Source: Deltaproteobacteria bacterium
GTDB taxonomy: Bacteria; Desulfobacterota; Dissulfuribacteria; Dissulfuribacterales; UBA3076
NCBI GenBank assembly: GCA_030618205.1
Contig: JAUXDR010000077.1
Span: 1-5,878 of the forward strand
Direction of reading: 5' to 3'
DNA: 5,878 nt
Of this stretch, positions 5,840 to 5,878 are shown one piece after another (the first letter of the stretch is position 1; each line of letters starts with the position of its first letter). The notes below the pieces were generated by a model. It did not search any database. It was not told the DNA's origin and worked only from the letters and a program-made list of their open reading frames with translations. A program made the position numbers and the translations under genes.

Positions 5840-5878
5840 ATGAGTCTTCTAACAGTCGTAAAGGCCTCGCTTTCATTT
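5840..5878 (+). CDS. probable ABC-F/Uup-type ATPase, first 13 codons (3' end outside window)
   Basis: An ATG at 5840 opens a frame that stays open to the window edge and encodes MSLLTVVKASLSF. This closely resembles the usual first strand of ABC-F ATPases such as Uup (Met-Ser-Leu-Leu/Ile-x3-(x)-x-LSF), where the next residues are normally a Gly and the start of the nucleotide-binding domain. ABC-F proteins are soluble paired-ATPase translation factors acting on ribosomes. A possible ribosome binding site, AAGGAA at 5823-5828, lies 11 nt upstream, which is slightly long. No Walker motif is visible because only 13 codons are present. The gene would be divergent from sat. The call rests on a very short match and could be another ABC ATPase or a chance open frame. 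Confidence 0.5.
   Translation, partial: MSLLTVVKASLSF

Overview
The window looks like a chromosomal segment of a sulfate-reducing bacterium, probably a Desulfobacterota (deltaproteobacterial) lineage. The main clue is a complete sulfate adenylyltransferase of the zinc-binding type used for dissimilatory sulfate activation. IspF (non-mevalonate isoprenoid pathway) and RmuC are ordinary bacterial housekeeping proteins and fit this. The lineage is an inference from protein character; no database search was possible.

Layout from left to right. The 3' end of ispF (+) enters from the left edge. Its stop overlaps by 8 bp the 3' end of a convergent minus-strand pair: a PfkB-family sugar/nucleoside kinase followed, 13 bp downstream, by a divergent PurN-like formyltransferase. 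An AT-rich gap (about 2103-2295) carries a degenerate 8-bp tandem repeat, a weak hairpin and an inverted counterpart of the repeat that runs into the end of rmuC. Next is rmuC (-), encoding a membrane-anchored coiled-coil protein with a PD-(D/E)XK-like core. Upstream of it lie a perfect 20-bp palindrome and then a strong intrinsic terminator that closes the sat transcript. sat (-) follows as a single gene. A gap of about 517 bp separates sat from the probable first 13 codons of an ABC-F-type ATPase (+) at the right edge. That gap holds a nested palindromic structure: 12-bp outer inverted repeats enclosing two facing arrays of 7-bp repeats.

Functionally this is a patchwork of housekeeping and energy genes, not one pathway. 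Sat activates sulfate to APS for respiration. The kinase-formyltransferase pair is a tight, probably translationally coupled unit with unknown substrates, and is the most interesting biochemical item. The most interesting non-coding items are the short-period repeat arrays arranged as inverted pairs in two separate intergenic gaps. I see no CRISPR array, tRNA, rRNA, transposase or defence system, and I do not claim a wholly new system here.
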